From: Rhyzopertha dominica
Lineage: Eukaryota > Arthropoda > Insecta > Coleoptera > Bostrichidae
Assembly: GCA_025024175.1 (NCBI GenBank)
Contig: QCXZ01000064.1
Location: 47,823,325-47,887,324, forward strand
Direction of reading: 5' to 3'
DNA: 64,000 bases
Part shown: in pieces, positions 36,969 through 48,064 of the stretch
Layout: each line of letters begins with the position of its first letter
How positions within the stretch are numbered: position 1 is the first letter of the stretch
Notes under the pieces: model-generated
Told to the model about the DNA's origin: nothing
Database searches by the model: none
The model's input: the letters and a program-made list of their open reading frames with translations, nothing else
Program-made: the position numbers and the translations under genes

Positions 36969-38643
36969 CTAACTGAATCTCTCAGGCATTTTCGATATAC
37001 GCCCGCTGCGAGTCTTTACACTATTTTCGGGTACTCTGCTTTTGAGGTCAATAGAAACCTCAGGCACTCCCGCACAATCACCTTTATTGATAGATTCCTC
37101 CGTAGAGTCGACACATTCTAAGGGATAGATGCGTTGCACTGGACGGAGCAGCTGTCCCTTCGTCGTCTTCACTCGTACCAAACGAACTTTCCCATCTTTC
37201 CCAGGCAGAAGCTCTATTTTTCGGCCAAGTGGCCAATTTAAACGTTTACTGTCGTCATTTCCAACTAGTACCACTTCACTCATTCTAATTTGTCGATCAG
37301 GTAGCTTTTTAGTGTAAAGTTTCAGCTGACCCAAATACTCAATACGAAATCTTTTACGGAGGGTTTCTCGTACTTTGTAGATATGGGCTATTCTTTTATT
37401 TAACGATACCCCTTCTACTAGGTCAACATCAGCCATATCTGTTTTCATTGCATCCCTCAAAAACATAGCTGGTGTGAGAGCCATTGGGTCTTTAGGGTCA
37501 TCAGAAACATATGTGAGTGGTCTAGAATTAATAACGGACTCACAATCACATAAAACAGTCAAAAGATCTTCAAAATGCAAGGAAGTCTTGCCCAAAACTT
37601 TTCTTAAGAGCTGCTTCGTGACGCCTATTAATCGTTCCCAGAAGCCTCCCCACCATGGAGCACTTGATGGGTTGAAGTGCCAAAGTATACGTTGCACTCC
37701 GGTATCGTCAATGATTTGCTTCCAATCTAGTCGACCGAACGCGTTTTCAGCACCGACAAAGTTTGTACCGTTATCACTATATATGACATTTGGTCGTCCA
37801 CGTCTTGCTACAAACCGACGTAAAACCTGTAAAAATCCGTGTGTTGATAAAGACATCGTCAGTTCAAGATGCACACAACAGTAAACGGCACATGAAAATA
37901 TGCATATCCAGGCTTTTTCACCAGTTTTTAAATATAAAGGTCCCGCGAAGTCAATTCCGGTAATCTCAAAAGGAACAGCATCGCGAACACGATCCTTTGG
38001 TAGAGGAGCACTCGGTACCTCAAAATGCTTAACATTTTGCCTCTTGCATACAACACACTTAGATAAAACATTTCGTATCGATCTTCTTCCTCCAGTACCT
38101 TTCGCGTAGAAGATTTAATAATCCATTTGTTCCAACGTGGCATGATCTTTCGTGAGTGTATCTGATAATCATATTAACTATCACATGTTTTGCAGGCAAA
38201 ATGATTGGATACCTAAAATGCACACTATCATCTCTTTCGCATATTCGTGTTTTTACTCGAATTAGTCCAAATTCATCGTAAAATGTTTCCAGTGTATCCA
38301 GCTTTTGGCGATTTTGTCCTTCCAATCCTTCCTTCCGAGTTATTTTTAGTACAAAATTTTCTGCAACAGCGATCTCTTCTGCAGATATCGTACCTTGCTT
38401 CTTAGACGTATTTCTCGTATTATACGAAAAACGTAAAATCCATGCTACCATACGTAACAGTTTGCTGTACTTGGAAAAATAATAAAAATGTAACTCATCA
38501 GAATTGCTGTTAAATAAAGTATTAGTAAGATTCTTTTTCTTTTCACTATTAATCTCAACCTCGTCAAAATTATCATTTTCTTGTGGCCACATTTCTGGCG
38601 CTTTATAGAGCCAACTGGGACCCCTCCCACCATCTGGATTCAC
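36969..38643 (-). pseudogene. pol: BEL/Pao integrase, in two frames
   Basis: The first part (38643-38059, 194 residues) carries the zinc-binding N-terminal domain with HERSCHVGTNGLLNLL. Just after RYW the frame changes near 38088, where several bases seem to be missing compared with related elements. The second part is open from there to 36969; its ORF from 37874 is 301 residues. The core has GIDFAGPL, YSDNGTNF and GGFWERL, so all three catalytic acids (D, D, E) are present, the last two 45 residues apart. A DUF5641-type C-terminal domain follows, with the RPVQRIYPLE segment. It would insert the cDNA; as written it cannot be made as one protein. Confidence 0.88.
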
Positions 38644-41077
38644 TCAATAATCTAGCAGAACATCCTCTTGAGGGAAGTTCAGCTGGATTAAGTGTTCCTG
38701 GTACATGACGCCAATGATCTAACGAAGTCAGTTTATGAATCTCCAAAATACGATTTCGCACAAACGTTGACCATTCTTCTTTCCTACATATCCAAGACAA
38801 TACTGTGCTAGAATCACTCCAGAAAAAACTTTCTTCGACTCCTATATTCGCTTTCACGGAATCACAAAGTCGGGCTCCTATTACTGCAGCTAACAATTCT
38901 AATCGGGGTATAGTCGTTCTTTTAATGGGAGAAACTCTACTCTTAGCTGCTAACAAATGAACTGCAACTTTTCCTTCAGTTACCACTCTCAAAAATACTA
39001 CTGCCGAATAGGCATATGCACTGGCATCACAAAATGTATGTAAACTTAACAATGATTTTCCATATTGTATTCCTATCCATCTGGGAATCTCAATGTATTT
39101 CAGATAATGTAATTCTTTTACCCAGCCACAAAATTCACGCTCACTTTCTGCGTCGAGAGGAGAATCCCATCCTACTTGTTTTTTCCATGCTTGCTGAAGT
39201 AAAAGTTTAGGTTTTAAGGTCACAGGACAACAGAAGCCAATTGGATCAAACACACGTTGAGCTAAAGATAGCACTAAACGTTTCGTTATAGGCTGATTAT
39301 CAAATTCCTCTGAAACCTCCAAACAGTTTTGATTAATTGTAAGAACACCTTTCTGCAGATTCCAAATTAACCCAAGCACTGGCGTATTCTCAATTTCGGA
39401 CAACTGTGGTGACTCCCACCCTCTTAATTCAAATTTACCACTTTCCATTACAGCAACAGATTCTCTAATAAACTTAGGCAGAGATTCCTCATCAGGCACA
39501 CTTGTTACGCAATTGTCAACATAAAAGCTTTTGGCGAGCCTTTGTATGGTTTCGGTTGAATATGGTTGATCATCACGATCGCATTTCTTTAAAGATTCTA
39601 CCAAATGATGCTCTATCGTGGCTCCTAATATAAACGGACTACTATTCACACCAAAAACAACTCTCGCATGTCGATATATAATTTGATTGCCTTCAGAATC
39701 GATCCACAAAAATCTCAAAAAGTCGCGATCCGCCTCACACACGCTTATTTGCAAAAAGGCCTTTTTAATATCGGATATTACGCCAATCTTATTCTCTCTA
39801 AACCTTAAAAGAACAGCTGGTATATGTTCGCTCAGATTGAGACCTTTTTCTAAGCATTGGTTCAGTGACGGCTTGTCTTTTTCCCGTGCTGAAGCGTCAA
39901 ATACAGGTCTGATCCTTGTTGTTGAGCCTTCTTTTACAACTGGTCTGTGTGGTAAGTAATGACATTCTTTTTTATAATCTCTCATCTCTTCGACCTTTTC
40001 AATTATACCGTCGCCAAGCCATTCTTTAAAAACATCATCGTAATCGTTAAATAATGTTTCATTATTCAACTTTCTTAATGTTACATCCAATCTTTTCTTG
40101 GCAAGGGTATAGTTCTGAGGAAGCGGAGGGTGACAGTCAATCCAAGGTAATCTTACCTCATAAAGCCCTTCTTGATTCACACGTACTGTTTGCAGAAAGA
40201 ATTCCCTGGTTGCTAACTCCAGCTCAGCCCTAGATTTCTTCTCCACATGATCGGTAATACCCAGTACGTCCAGATTCCAAAGATCAGTCAAAGGTATATT
40301 TGACATCAAGAGAGACAATGATATCAGTGTACTGCAACTCTTATTAACAGGTACTCTTCCCATAAGTGTCCATCCTAAAAGCGTTTCAGTGGCTACCAAT
40401 CCACACTTCAAAATGTGCATCCTCCCGGTGTTTAGTTTTCCTGCTACATCTGCACCAATCAGTAGCTCAATTGGAGACGAATTGTCAATATCATTAAGAT
40501 TTATGCCTAAAACTCTCAACTCCTCCAGCCATGGTCCACTATAAACAGATTTAATATCATTACAAATCATCGGTTGATCCAAAGCTTCAAATCTACAAGC
40601 ATAGCTACCATTTCTTAACCTGACATCATAGCAGTTGTGTTTTTGTTCCGATGTTGACCCTCCAAACAAACCATGAATAATATTTTCGGTTCTTTTCACC
40701 GTAAGTTGCAGTTGTTCAGCAGTAGATTTTAATATGTATGACCTTTGAGAACCTGTGTCAATTAAAGCGCGTATTTCACGACATCCATGTTCTGATAGGA
40801 TTTGTATACGAAGAGTTTGCAGAAAAACATAGCAGTTCGAATGATTTGTAAGACTTGACTCATTTACGTTTTTCTGCTCATTATTTCCACAGCATTCTGG
40901 CATCGTTTCTTTAATTTTAGGTGTATTATTTGCTGGTAATTCGGGACACATCAATGCTACATGTCTCATATTGCAAATAACACATCTTAGACCACTTCGA
41001 CATCTCATAGATCGATGTCCTATTTTCAAACACGAGAAACAAGCAGTTTTGTTCCTAACCAGTGTCTTTTTTTTCAT
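38603..41077 (-). CDS. pol: BEL/Pao Pol: zinc knuckles, protease, reverse transcriptase, RNase H
   Basis: An 824-residue open frame. Zinc knuckles lie at residues 13-26 (CX2CX4HX4C) and 32-44 (CX2CX3HX4C). The aspartic protease has its active site DTGS at about 107-110. Reverse transcriptase follows, with VISDIKKAF carrying the first catalytic Asp and FYVDNCVTSV as the YVDD-box equivalent (Asn at the second Asp, which I believe is common in arthropod BEL copies). The RNase H-like end contains FWSDSSTVLSWI. The frame stops at 38603 just after the WW-rich linker, because of a CCCC run at 38621-38624. In relatives pol continues straight into integrase. It overlaps the end of gag by 23 bases. Confidence 0.92.
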   Translation of the reverse strand: MKKKTLVRNKTACFSCLKIGHRSMRCRSGLRCVICNMRHVALMCPELPANNTPKIKETMPECCGNNEQKNVNESSLTNHSNCYVFLQTLRIQILSEHGCREIRALIDTGSQRSYILKSTAEQLQLTVKRTENIIHGLFGGSTSEQKHNCYDVRLRNGSYACRFEALDQPMICNDIKSVYSGPWLEELRVLGINLNDIDNSSPIELLIGADVAGKLNTGRMHILKCGLVATETLLGWTLMGRVPVNKSCSTLISLSLLMSNIPLTDLWNLDVLGITDHVEKKSRAELELATREFFLQTVRVNQEGLYEVRLPWIDCHPPLPQNYTLAKKRLDVTLRKLNNETLFNDYDDVFKEWLGDGIIEKVEEMRDYKKECHYLPHRPVVKEGSTTRIRPVFDASAREKDKPSLNQCLEKGLNLSEHIPAVLLRFRENKIGVISDIKKAFLQISVCEADRDFLRFLWIDSEGNQIIYRHARVVFGVNSSPFILGATIEHHLVESLKKCDRDDQPYSTETIQRLAKSFYVDNCVTSVPDEESLPKFIRESVAVMESGKFELRGWESPQLSEIENTPVLGLIWNLQKGVLTINQNCLEVSEEFDNQPITKRLVLSLAQRVFDPIGFCCPVTLKPKLLLQQAWKKQVGWDSPLDAESEREFCGWVKELHYLKYIEIPRWIGIQYGKSLLSLHTFCDASAYAYSAVVFLRVVTEGKVAVHLLAAKSRVSPIKRTTIPRLELLAAVIGARLCDSVKANIGVEESFFWSDSSTVLSWICRKEEWSTFVRNRILEIHKLTSLDHWRHVPGTLNPAELPSRGCSARLLSESRWWEGSQLAL

Positions 41078-42147
41078 CTAAGGTTAACTTTTTCGTTTTA
41101 AAACAGTTCTCACTGGCATGATTACCATCGCAAAATATGNATTTGCTAACATTATAATTTACCAGTCCAGCCGCGCTGGGTAATTTTGTTACTTCGCGTG
41201 TTTGTCTTCTACTTTTTAAAGACTCCTTTTCTGTTTTATTTACAAGACCAAAACCTTCAGCCGCAAGAGATATTCGTTGTTCATTTTCTACTTCACCCTT
41301 TAAAAAATCCATCAACCCATTTAAACGCATTTCCGGTGAAGGATCGTTTTCGCGAAAAATATTTGACTTTTGCCAAACTGTAAGTAACTCATGAGGCAAA
41401 CATGATTCAAGCAGAGGAAACAACATAGCCGAGCATTTATCTGATGTAACACCCAATGTTTCTAAAGCGCGAAGCTGAGTTTCTAATTTGTCATATAAAA
41501 CGGACAGTTCCAATTTATTATTGGATACGGCATTGTTAATTATAACTGTTAGCAGCTCACGGACGTATACTTCAACTTGCAAATCTTCTCTACCAAAACG
41601 CGATTTCAACGACTGAATGATGTTCTCATAATTTTCACCTACGGCAGGATAACTCTCAACCAGTTGTCTGGCCCTACTACCAGGAGTAGTGGACTGTATT
41701 AAGTACTGTATTTTATCAACAGCTTCTATATCCGCATCATCATGGATTTTTCTAAATTGACCCCAAAAAGGCAACCAGCCGCGTATATCGCCATCATACT
41801 TTTTTAATTCAATAGCAGGTAATTTAAATTTTCGCCTACCTGTTATGCTGATCGCAGAAGAATTACCTTGCGATGCTGTAGAACAGCATTCTTCCAACAC
41901 CTTGTCGTTTAAAAGTTCCTCAGCACGCAACTTCGTTAACTTGAACTTATTTCCGTATTCATCCCTGGCGTTCATTTCATTAATGAGATCCTCTTCAGAG
42001 GCATCCTCTTCCCACAGAGAGAGTTTCCAAACACATTTTGACATTACATTCGTCCGGTTCCGTACTTGCAAGCTGCCGTTCTAGCTCATTTAAAGTTTTT
42101 GTAAATGTCGCTCTAAGAATTCTACGACCCTTCTTTAATTGTTCCAT
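41055..42147 (-). pseudogene. gag: BEL/Pao Gag (DUF1759-type)
   Basis: Structural protein that packages element RNA. I favour the Met at 42147 (MEQLKKGRRILRATFTK), because related Gags start with a short basic helix; an upstream Met at 42204 is in the same frame. The frame breaks in a short AG repeat (42016-42022 on the plus strand) and the main part runs on from there to 41055 in another frame. The middle holds the DUF1759 core (LPAIELKKYDGDIRGWLPFW onward). The C-terminus has a zinc knuckle of type CX2CX3HX4C, whose first Cys codon is ambiguous (n at 41140). It passes into pol at an A8 run. Whether the breaks are real or sequence errors is unknown. Confidence 0.85.
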
Positions 42148-42275
42148 TTGAGAAATCCAGCCACACCACTCGTGTTCCAAATATACAAACCAAGAGGACG
42201 ACACGAGCTAGAGCCCTTCTCTACACCTCTCTTCCAGAAACAATACGTACTTTTATATAGACCACCAAAATCCAG

Positions 42276-42293
42276 GTCCTGTCACGGTCGCCA
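42276..42293 (-). promoter_or_regulatory. Primer binding site, tRNA-Arg
   Basis: Five bases inside the 5' LTR, 18 bases complement the 3' end of an arthropod tRNA-Arg(UCG), including the terminal CCA. In element orientation it begins TGGCGACCGTGAC. The tRNA identity is from memory of the Drosophila sequence. Confidence 0.8.
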
Positions 42294-42298
42294 CAAAA

Positions 42299-42456
42299 TG
42301 TCGTGTAATTAAACTACCCGTTCAATTCAAAATATATTTTTGGTGGTTTATACAATTAAAAACTCAACATTTCAGATTAATTAGACACTTGTCATCTTTT
42401 CAAACTTTTTCTCAGGACTACTACGTTTTTACAAATCAATACGTCATTTCACAACA
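42299..42456 (-). repeat. BEL/Pao 5' LTR
   Basis: 158 bp, identical to 36712-36869. It carries the element's promoter by position; no separate TATA box is asserted. Confidence 0.95.
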
Positions 42457-43483
42457 GTTGGATTCGCAAGACAAGATACCTACCAACGTATAAGCTTCCC
42501 ATAGCACAAGTGCAGTCGATCTTAACCTTCCTGAAAGTTGATTACAGTGGAACCAAGTTTTCTGCGAGAATTAACATAATTACTACTCTTGATGCATTAC
42601 TGTGAATTTTTTTAATCAGAATTTGTATTACACGAAGGTATCAAAAAATGGATAAAGATTGTATATCATCTCTTACTGCAGAATGAATTGAACTGAACAG
42701 ACCCGTTTTTCTCATAATTCTTCCTCTAAATAGCTTCTAAACAAATAGGCTGGTTTGCTCTTACGGCAGGGTGACATCGGATAGTCTTGAAAGCAAAAGT
42801 ATGAATGATTATTTTATATTAACAATTTTATCTTTTCAAAATATTTTTTTTTATTATTTATTTAATGCTTCTGGAGAATATTGCCTGGAATGAAGACTAA
42901 ATATGCTTTAGCTGAAGCCGAATGAGTCCCACTGCAATATTCGCCACGGTGCAATATATATTATTGAAATCTGTTACATTTTCTTATTCAACTTAAGGCA
43001 ATGTTCAATAGTTTTATATGACACAAAACTAAACACAAAATTAAGAAAAANCATTCAATACATGTTTACTTCTCAGTGTTGCACTACTCTATAGCTCTAG
43101 TGTATGTTTTGATTTGAAGAAAAGCATTGTATGTTTAGCAACACGCTTTCTGAAGGCACCCAACTTAGTCTTATTTCTAGCAGAATAACTTGTGGATAAT
43201 TCGCTATTAATAAAAGTAAGCAAATTATGTTTGATGGATTAAAAGTTATTTGTGGTAAAATAATACAAAGCAAATTTAAAAATTTTAGAAAGTAATCATA
43301 TAAGAGGCTTCTAATAACAGCTATAGTTAAATTGTGTTATATTTTAGCATTAAATAAAGTGGTCTAGGAAAACCGTTTCAGCTTTAGGATTTCAGGCGAT
43401 ACTACTTTTACAGAAATCTGTCTTTTTTAAATCAAGGGGTTCATTCTCTTGCCGACGTCAGATGTCATTTGGTCCGGAGATAA

Positions 43484-43552
43484 GCTTTCGTCGCAAGTGA
43501 TAGCGTACCTGGAGCTAAGCCAGGAGATCCGACCTCGAGTCTCGGTGAGAGC
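43484..43552 (+). pseudogene. tRNA-like sequence
   Basis: Sixty-nine bases fold as a cloverleaf. Acceptor arms GCTTTCG/TGAGAGC pair at 7 positions with G-T wobbles. The anticodon stem CCTGG/CCAGG is perfect with a 7-base loop AGCTAAG. The T arm is imperfect. The base before the anticodon is G, not T. A T run follows within 10 bases. It is probably a tRNA pseudogene or SINE head. Confidence 0.45.
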
Positions 43553-44602
43553 AGAAAATATTTTTCCATCTAAAAGTTTCCGTTGTACTTAATAAACGTT
43601 CATACATCACAAGATGTTTATACAGTTATATGAGTGTAGATATGATGAGATGAGCTTCATTGGTGGGTAAAATGTAAAGTACTGATGCACTGATCTCTAA
43701 ATAACTGGATGTCGCATAAGCCATTCAAAACTGCGATAAGTAGCCACCATAGCCATCAATTTAACGGCGCCTTCAAATTTTAGGTTAGATCCTTAACTAT
43801 ATAATATGGTTATGAGTAAACGAATCATCCAGCTTGTACGGTACATGTTTCTTACTCAAACACTACAACGATCATCTTTTGGAAATCTGCAGGCAGATGA
43901 TGAGTTCACGATTTTAACCGTCAATCGTTAACGTTATATTTACCGCAGAAGCGAACCTTTGTCAAAATTTTAGTACAAGGACCAGCGGCTAGGCGCTAAA
44001 GTGGCGTAAATCTATCACAAATAATTTACATGCATTTTGGTATGTAAGCGACATCCATAGTTATTTAGAGATCAGTGTACTGATGTTGCTTGTCGTTTTC
44101 TTTGGATTGTTCCAAACAGCATCAGACTTGAAATAAGAAATATATAACATAATCAATGTTGTATCTATTTTGTTATATTTACATGTGACATTTTCAGTTA
44201 CTTCACGTACAAATATTATGTGTTGTGCAATAACACATTATTATATTATTATTATATCCAGAACACAGAAAACAGTTGTCTTGAATACGCTAAAAGTAAA
44301 CGATTTCCAGATAATATGTTATGATGTGTTTGCTTGCTTATCTCTGTATGCAGGTGGTTAGTTCCCTCAACATTTCATAGGTTGACACGACTGTCACTCC
44401 GCGGACTAGTGTCTGTTGTTAAAGGAACATTGATGAATGTGTGCATCCTTATAAATCAATTCAGGGCTCCGCTTAGTTCTAAATTGTATAGCGCACTGTT
44501 GATGACATTAATCAACAATACCTTCTAATTTGCTTGAATATTAAGTAAATTCCTGTATCATCCCTTGACCCATTACCCTTTAATTATTTGTTTTTAAATT
44601 AG

Positions 44603-44822
44603 GTACCAAGGATATAAGCCTTCCTTAATGCAGAAGAAAAAGCTGCCGTCCTTGTGCCGAGGCCTTAGTGCTTCTAAGCAGATTTTGGAAGACTACGTTA
44701 AAGAAATAAACAAACGGTGTGGGGTGTTCCGCATGCATAATCGAGAACGCAGCTCCCTGGGGAGTCCTTCGATTGTTAGCTCGACGTTGCCCGCGGCTTC
44801 CAAGTGCGAGCTGCTTGCATAA
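44603..44822 (+). CDS. Possible terminal coding exon of an unrecognised gene
   Basis: A pyrimidine-rich tract and AG at 44601-44602 form a plausible splice acceptor. From there a frame (phase: one base, then TAC) is open for 72 codons to TAA-type termination at 44822. An AATAAA signal lies a few bases after the stop. The peptide is hydrophilic and mixed (QILEDYVKEINKRCGVFRMH in its middle), with a more balanced composition than the chance frames around it. I do not recognise the family and no upstream exon is identified. It could still be chance. Confidence 0.35.
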
Positions 44823-47800
44823 AAATAAAATGAACAGTGAAAAATTTATTTCAGTGTTGCAGTATCTATCTTATTCGAAAGCGTGAAATTCAGGTTTAAC
44901 TTCACATTACGGCATGCCGCGTAATATAGATCAACTCATCGCGAAGGGGTGCTTAGCTATATTTCTTGTGTGAAATCCAAACGATACCACTTTACGTATG
45001 TAGTACAAGTTTATCTTGCACGCCGGTTTAACATGTGGCGGTGGAATTAAGTGTATGAAATTCGTTTGAACGCAAAGAACTGTTAACCATTCAATACATC
45101 TTGTTACTCTATTGAATATAATTTAAATTATATGCTTAGTACCAATAATAAATAAGTATAATTAAATTTTGTCCATAAGCGGATCTTACGATTCAATGAT
45201 ATCGCGTATAATACGTGAGATTGATAAAAAACATTGCACTTTTTTAGGGAAGATTGTGATAGTAAATAAGAATTCAACAAACGTTATAGCAAATCTATTA
45301 AAAGGAGTTAAACTTATATCAATACATTAAATTAAATTAGTAGATCGCGGATGTTGGTGGGTGCTTTAAGAAAGGTGAACGATGGTTTCGAAGAGTAAAT
45401 AAAGTGTATTGTAGTTGTATGCAGTGATGGGCGTTTACGCGTAAATTATAATTTTCTACGTTACACGTGTAGAAAATGTAGATAAATCATTTTGGCGTAT
45501 ATTTTGAGCAGAAAATTAAAGACGAGTATATTATAGTTAATGTGTATTAAGTAGGTACGCGATGAACCTGAATAGAGACCATTTTGTTTCTAATTTCTCT
45601 GTTTTGCTAGCTTCTTCGTGCGTGGATTTCCTTTTTATAACAGTTTTGTTTGGAACATAAAAGACAAAGCATTATGTTTTCCTTCCACGGCTATATTAAG
45701 TACATCCTTAAGAAGCCTATTCTTACATGCTATCAAATTGGAACAGCATGTTTCATATACAAGTTGACTTTTCTCCAAAGAGAGGTATGTACTGTAATCA
45801 ATTATCACCTGTTACTTGCTTCTTTAGACCAATGTACCTAGTTCAGTATACATATATAGGACAATCAAATTGACCTGCAATTAAATACGTTTGGTCAAAG
45901 AACAAGCATGGCATATAAAATTGGCCGTTTATAGAGAATAAAGATAATAAAATCCAAAGTGCGCCAGAGTGCTTTTGACAGAACACTTAGCCTGCTTACT
46001 CAAGTCTTCTGGCTGTAGTTGACGTATGCCCAAGCAAGTTATTGTTATTTAAACATTTATCTAGTCAACTTAATTGCAACAAACTATTGTTTCGTTTAAT
46101 TAAGAATACATATAAAATAATAATAAAATACATAATAATATTGGCATTTGAGGCGTTTTGGGTGGTACTGATGATGAACACCCGTATGCGTACCAAAGGG
46201 GGACAGTTGCCTCCCTCCCCATCCATGGACCAGGGTTGCCAACTCTGGGCCCTTCCAATTTCCCACACATTTAGCTGGTTAATTATGTGTGTATACCTAA
46301 AAATTGTCTTATTTTCAAAATTATAAATACCCTAAAATTTGACCGCAAGTGCATTTCACAATTTTCATCCAGAACTAATATTTTACCTTTGCAAATGACA
46401 TTCTCTAATAAGTCGTTATCAAATGGTTTCCAAGCTTAATTGATGACATGTGCGTTTTGAAGCAGTAATTACAACATTCTTGTTGTTACGAATCGTTGTC
46501 TTAGGGCGGATGTAGCTTTAAAAGACTATCTGGTCAGGATGAGCACGTTTTCCGCTTAGTTCATCTCTTCTACCTGTTCCTATAAAGTTTGTTCAACTAA
46601 CTACTGTTATATAGAATCACATCAGAATCTGTCATATATTCGGTGATAACCCTAACTTTTATACCAAATTTCTAAATTCACATTACAGTTTAACAATTAA
46701 TACAAAAAAAAACAAAAAAAAATCCAACCGAACTCACGTTTATGACAGTCAGTTTATTTAATATAAGTTATAGGAATCCAGTAAAAGCATTATCAGCACG
46801 AATTAAAACCGGGTGTGTTGTTAAAAATGCAATTAAATATATTTCAGTTAATGAAACTTAATTTGGTTAAAATACTTAATTTTTGAGAGCCATGCACTGG
46901 CGATCTAAGAATGTTGGCTTGATGCATAATGCTGAGGCATTTGTCATTCTTAGCTTTAATAATGTTAGTTATCCATCTAGCCTCTTTTCCTGGGGAGTAA
47001 AAATTACTACAATTGTATCTTTAGCACCTATACATATGAACTCCCAGCTTAAATTTCTAAAGCTACTGGTGTGAGAAGTTGAAACTGTACTAAAAGCGCA
47101 ACGGTTAATGCATTAGTCTTTGATATGTGTTAATTCTGAATCAGAAATCGTGCTCCTATTAGTAGAACTTTTAAGGCGAAATTTATGTTCCTTGGGTACT
47201 TCGTATGATATCATTATACATTATGTGGATCACGGATCTTTGTCCTTTTTTGTAAAATGCAAGAGCGATGCAACTGAATACGCCTCACCTAACTGAGTTC
47301 ATCAATAACGGAATTAGTAATAAAGGGGCTTTGTATGATCAGTGTACATGGATAACATATAAATAATTTGGGTCTTTATTTCGCAGAAGATGTTTTAAGT
47401 CGCCTTGCAGAAAATCCACGAAGATTATTCATGGAATAAATACTTCATTAATTACTTAAGTACCTACATCTAACATTTATTATTTCTATTTATGTTGAAT
47501 TGTACTCTACAGGACGTGCCTGTTTTGCCCACCACTAAAAAACGATTTAGTGCCGATTCGCCAACTCCCGTTTCGCCAACTTTCCCGTTTTGCCAACCGT
47601 ATTCGGCAGGTAGCCTGGATGAGTTGCGTTTCGCCAACCGTACGACAATATAGATATTTATTACTTACCTACTTATTGTATAGAATAAGTAATGAGATTG
47701 CTTCTTAGAACCAAAGTATTGACCACCCTAATGTCGCGTTGCGGATTATTATACTCACCTGATTATTTAGTTGTTTGGTTGGGTTATTTAGTGTTAAAAC

Positions 47801-48064
47801 AACTAGTATCGTGTGTAATGAAACACAGTCTAACTCATAGAGATTTTATTTACATAGACCAAAAACAGATAGACAAATTTTTCTATTACAACTTAACCTG
47901 ATAAAATAATATACCTACAACAATAATAAAAAAACATGCTTTATAAAAGTGTTGTACATAATCAGTGAACTGCATACAATTTCCTGAGATTCAGTATTCA
48001 TATAAGAACAACAATATATAACAAATTCAACATACGGTCAAACATGAAAGTAATGTCGCAATGA

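Larger units (their letters stand above)
36707..42461 (-). mobile_element. BEL/Pao LTR retrotransposon, nearly complete
   Basis: Bounded by identical 158-bp LTRs and flanked by the 5-bp target duplication GTTGG (36707-36711 and 42457-42461). Reading right to left it has 5' LTR, primer site, gag, pol (zinc knuckles, protease, reverse transcriptase, RNase H, integrase), polypurine tract and 3' LTR. The order protease, reverse transcriptase, RNase H, integrase and the DUF1759-type gag place it in BEL/Pao. Internal length is about 5.4 kb, normal for the group. There are frame breaks near 42016-42022, 41067-41074, 38621-38624 and 38088. Identical LTRs argue for a recent insertion. Confidence 0.95.
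42462..45413. other. Mostly unassigned spacer
   Basis: Besides the tRNA-like sequence and the possible exon, I see only AT-rich unique sequence with one n near 43051. Confidence 0.35.

Noticed and set aside
37129..41383. Plus-strand frames of 60-136 residues inside the BEL element
   Set aside because: Antisense shadows of gag and pol.
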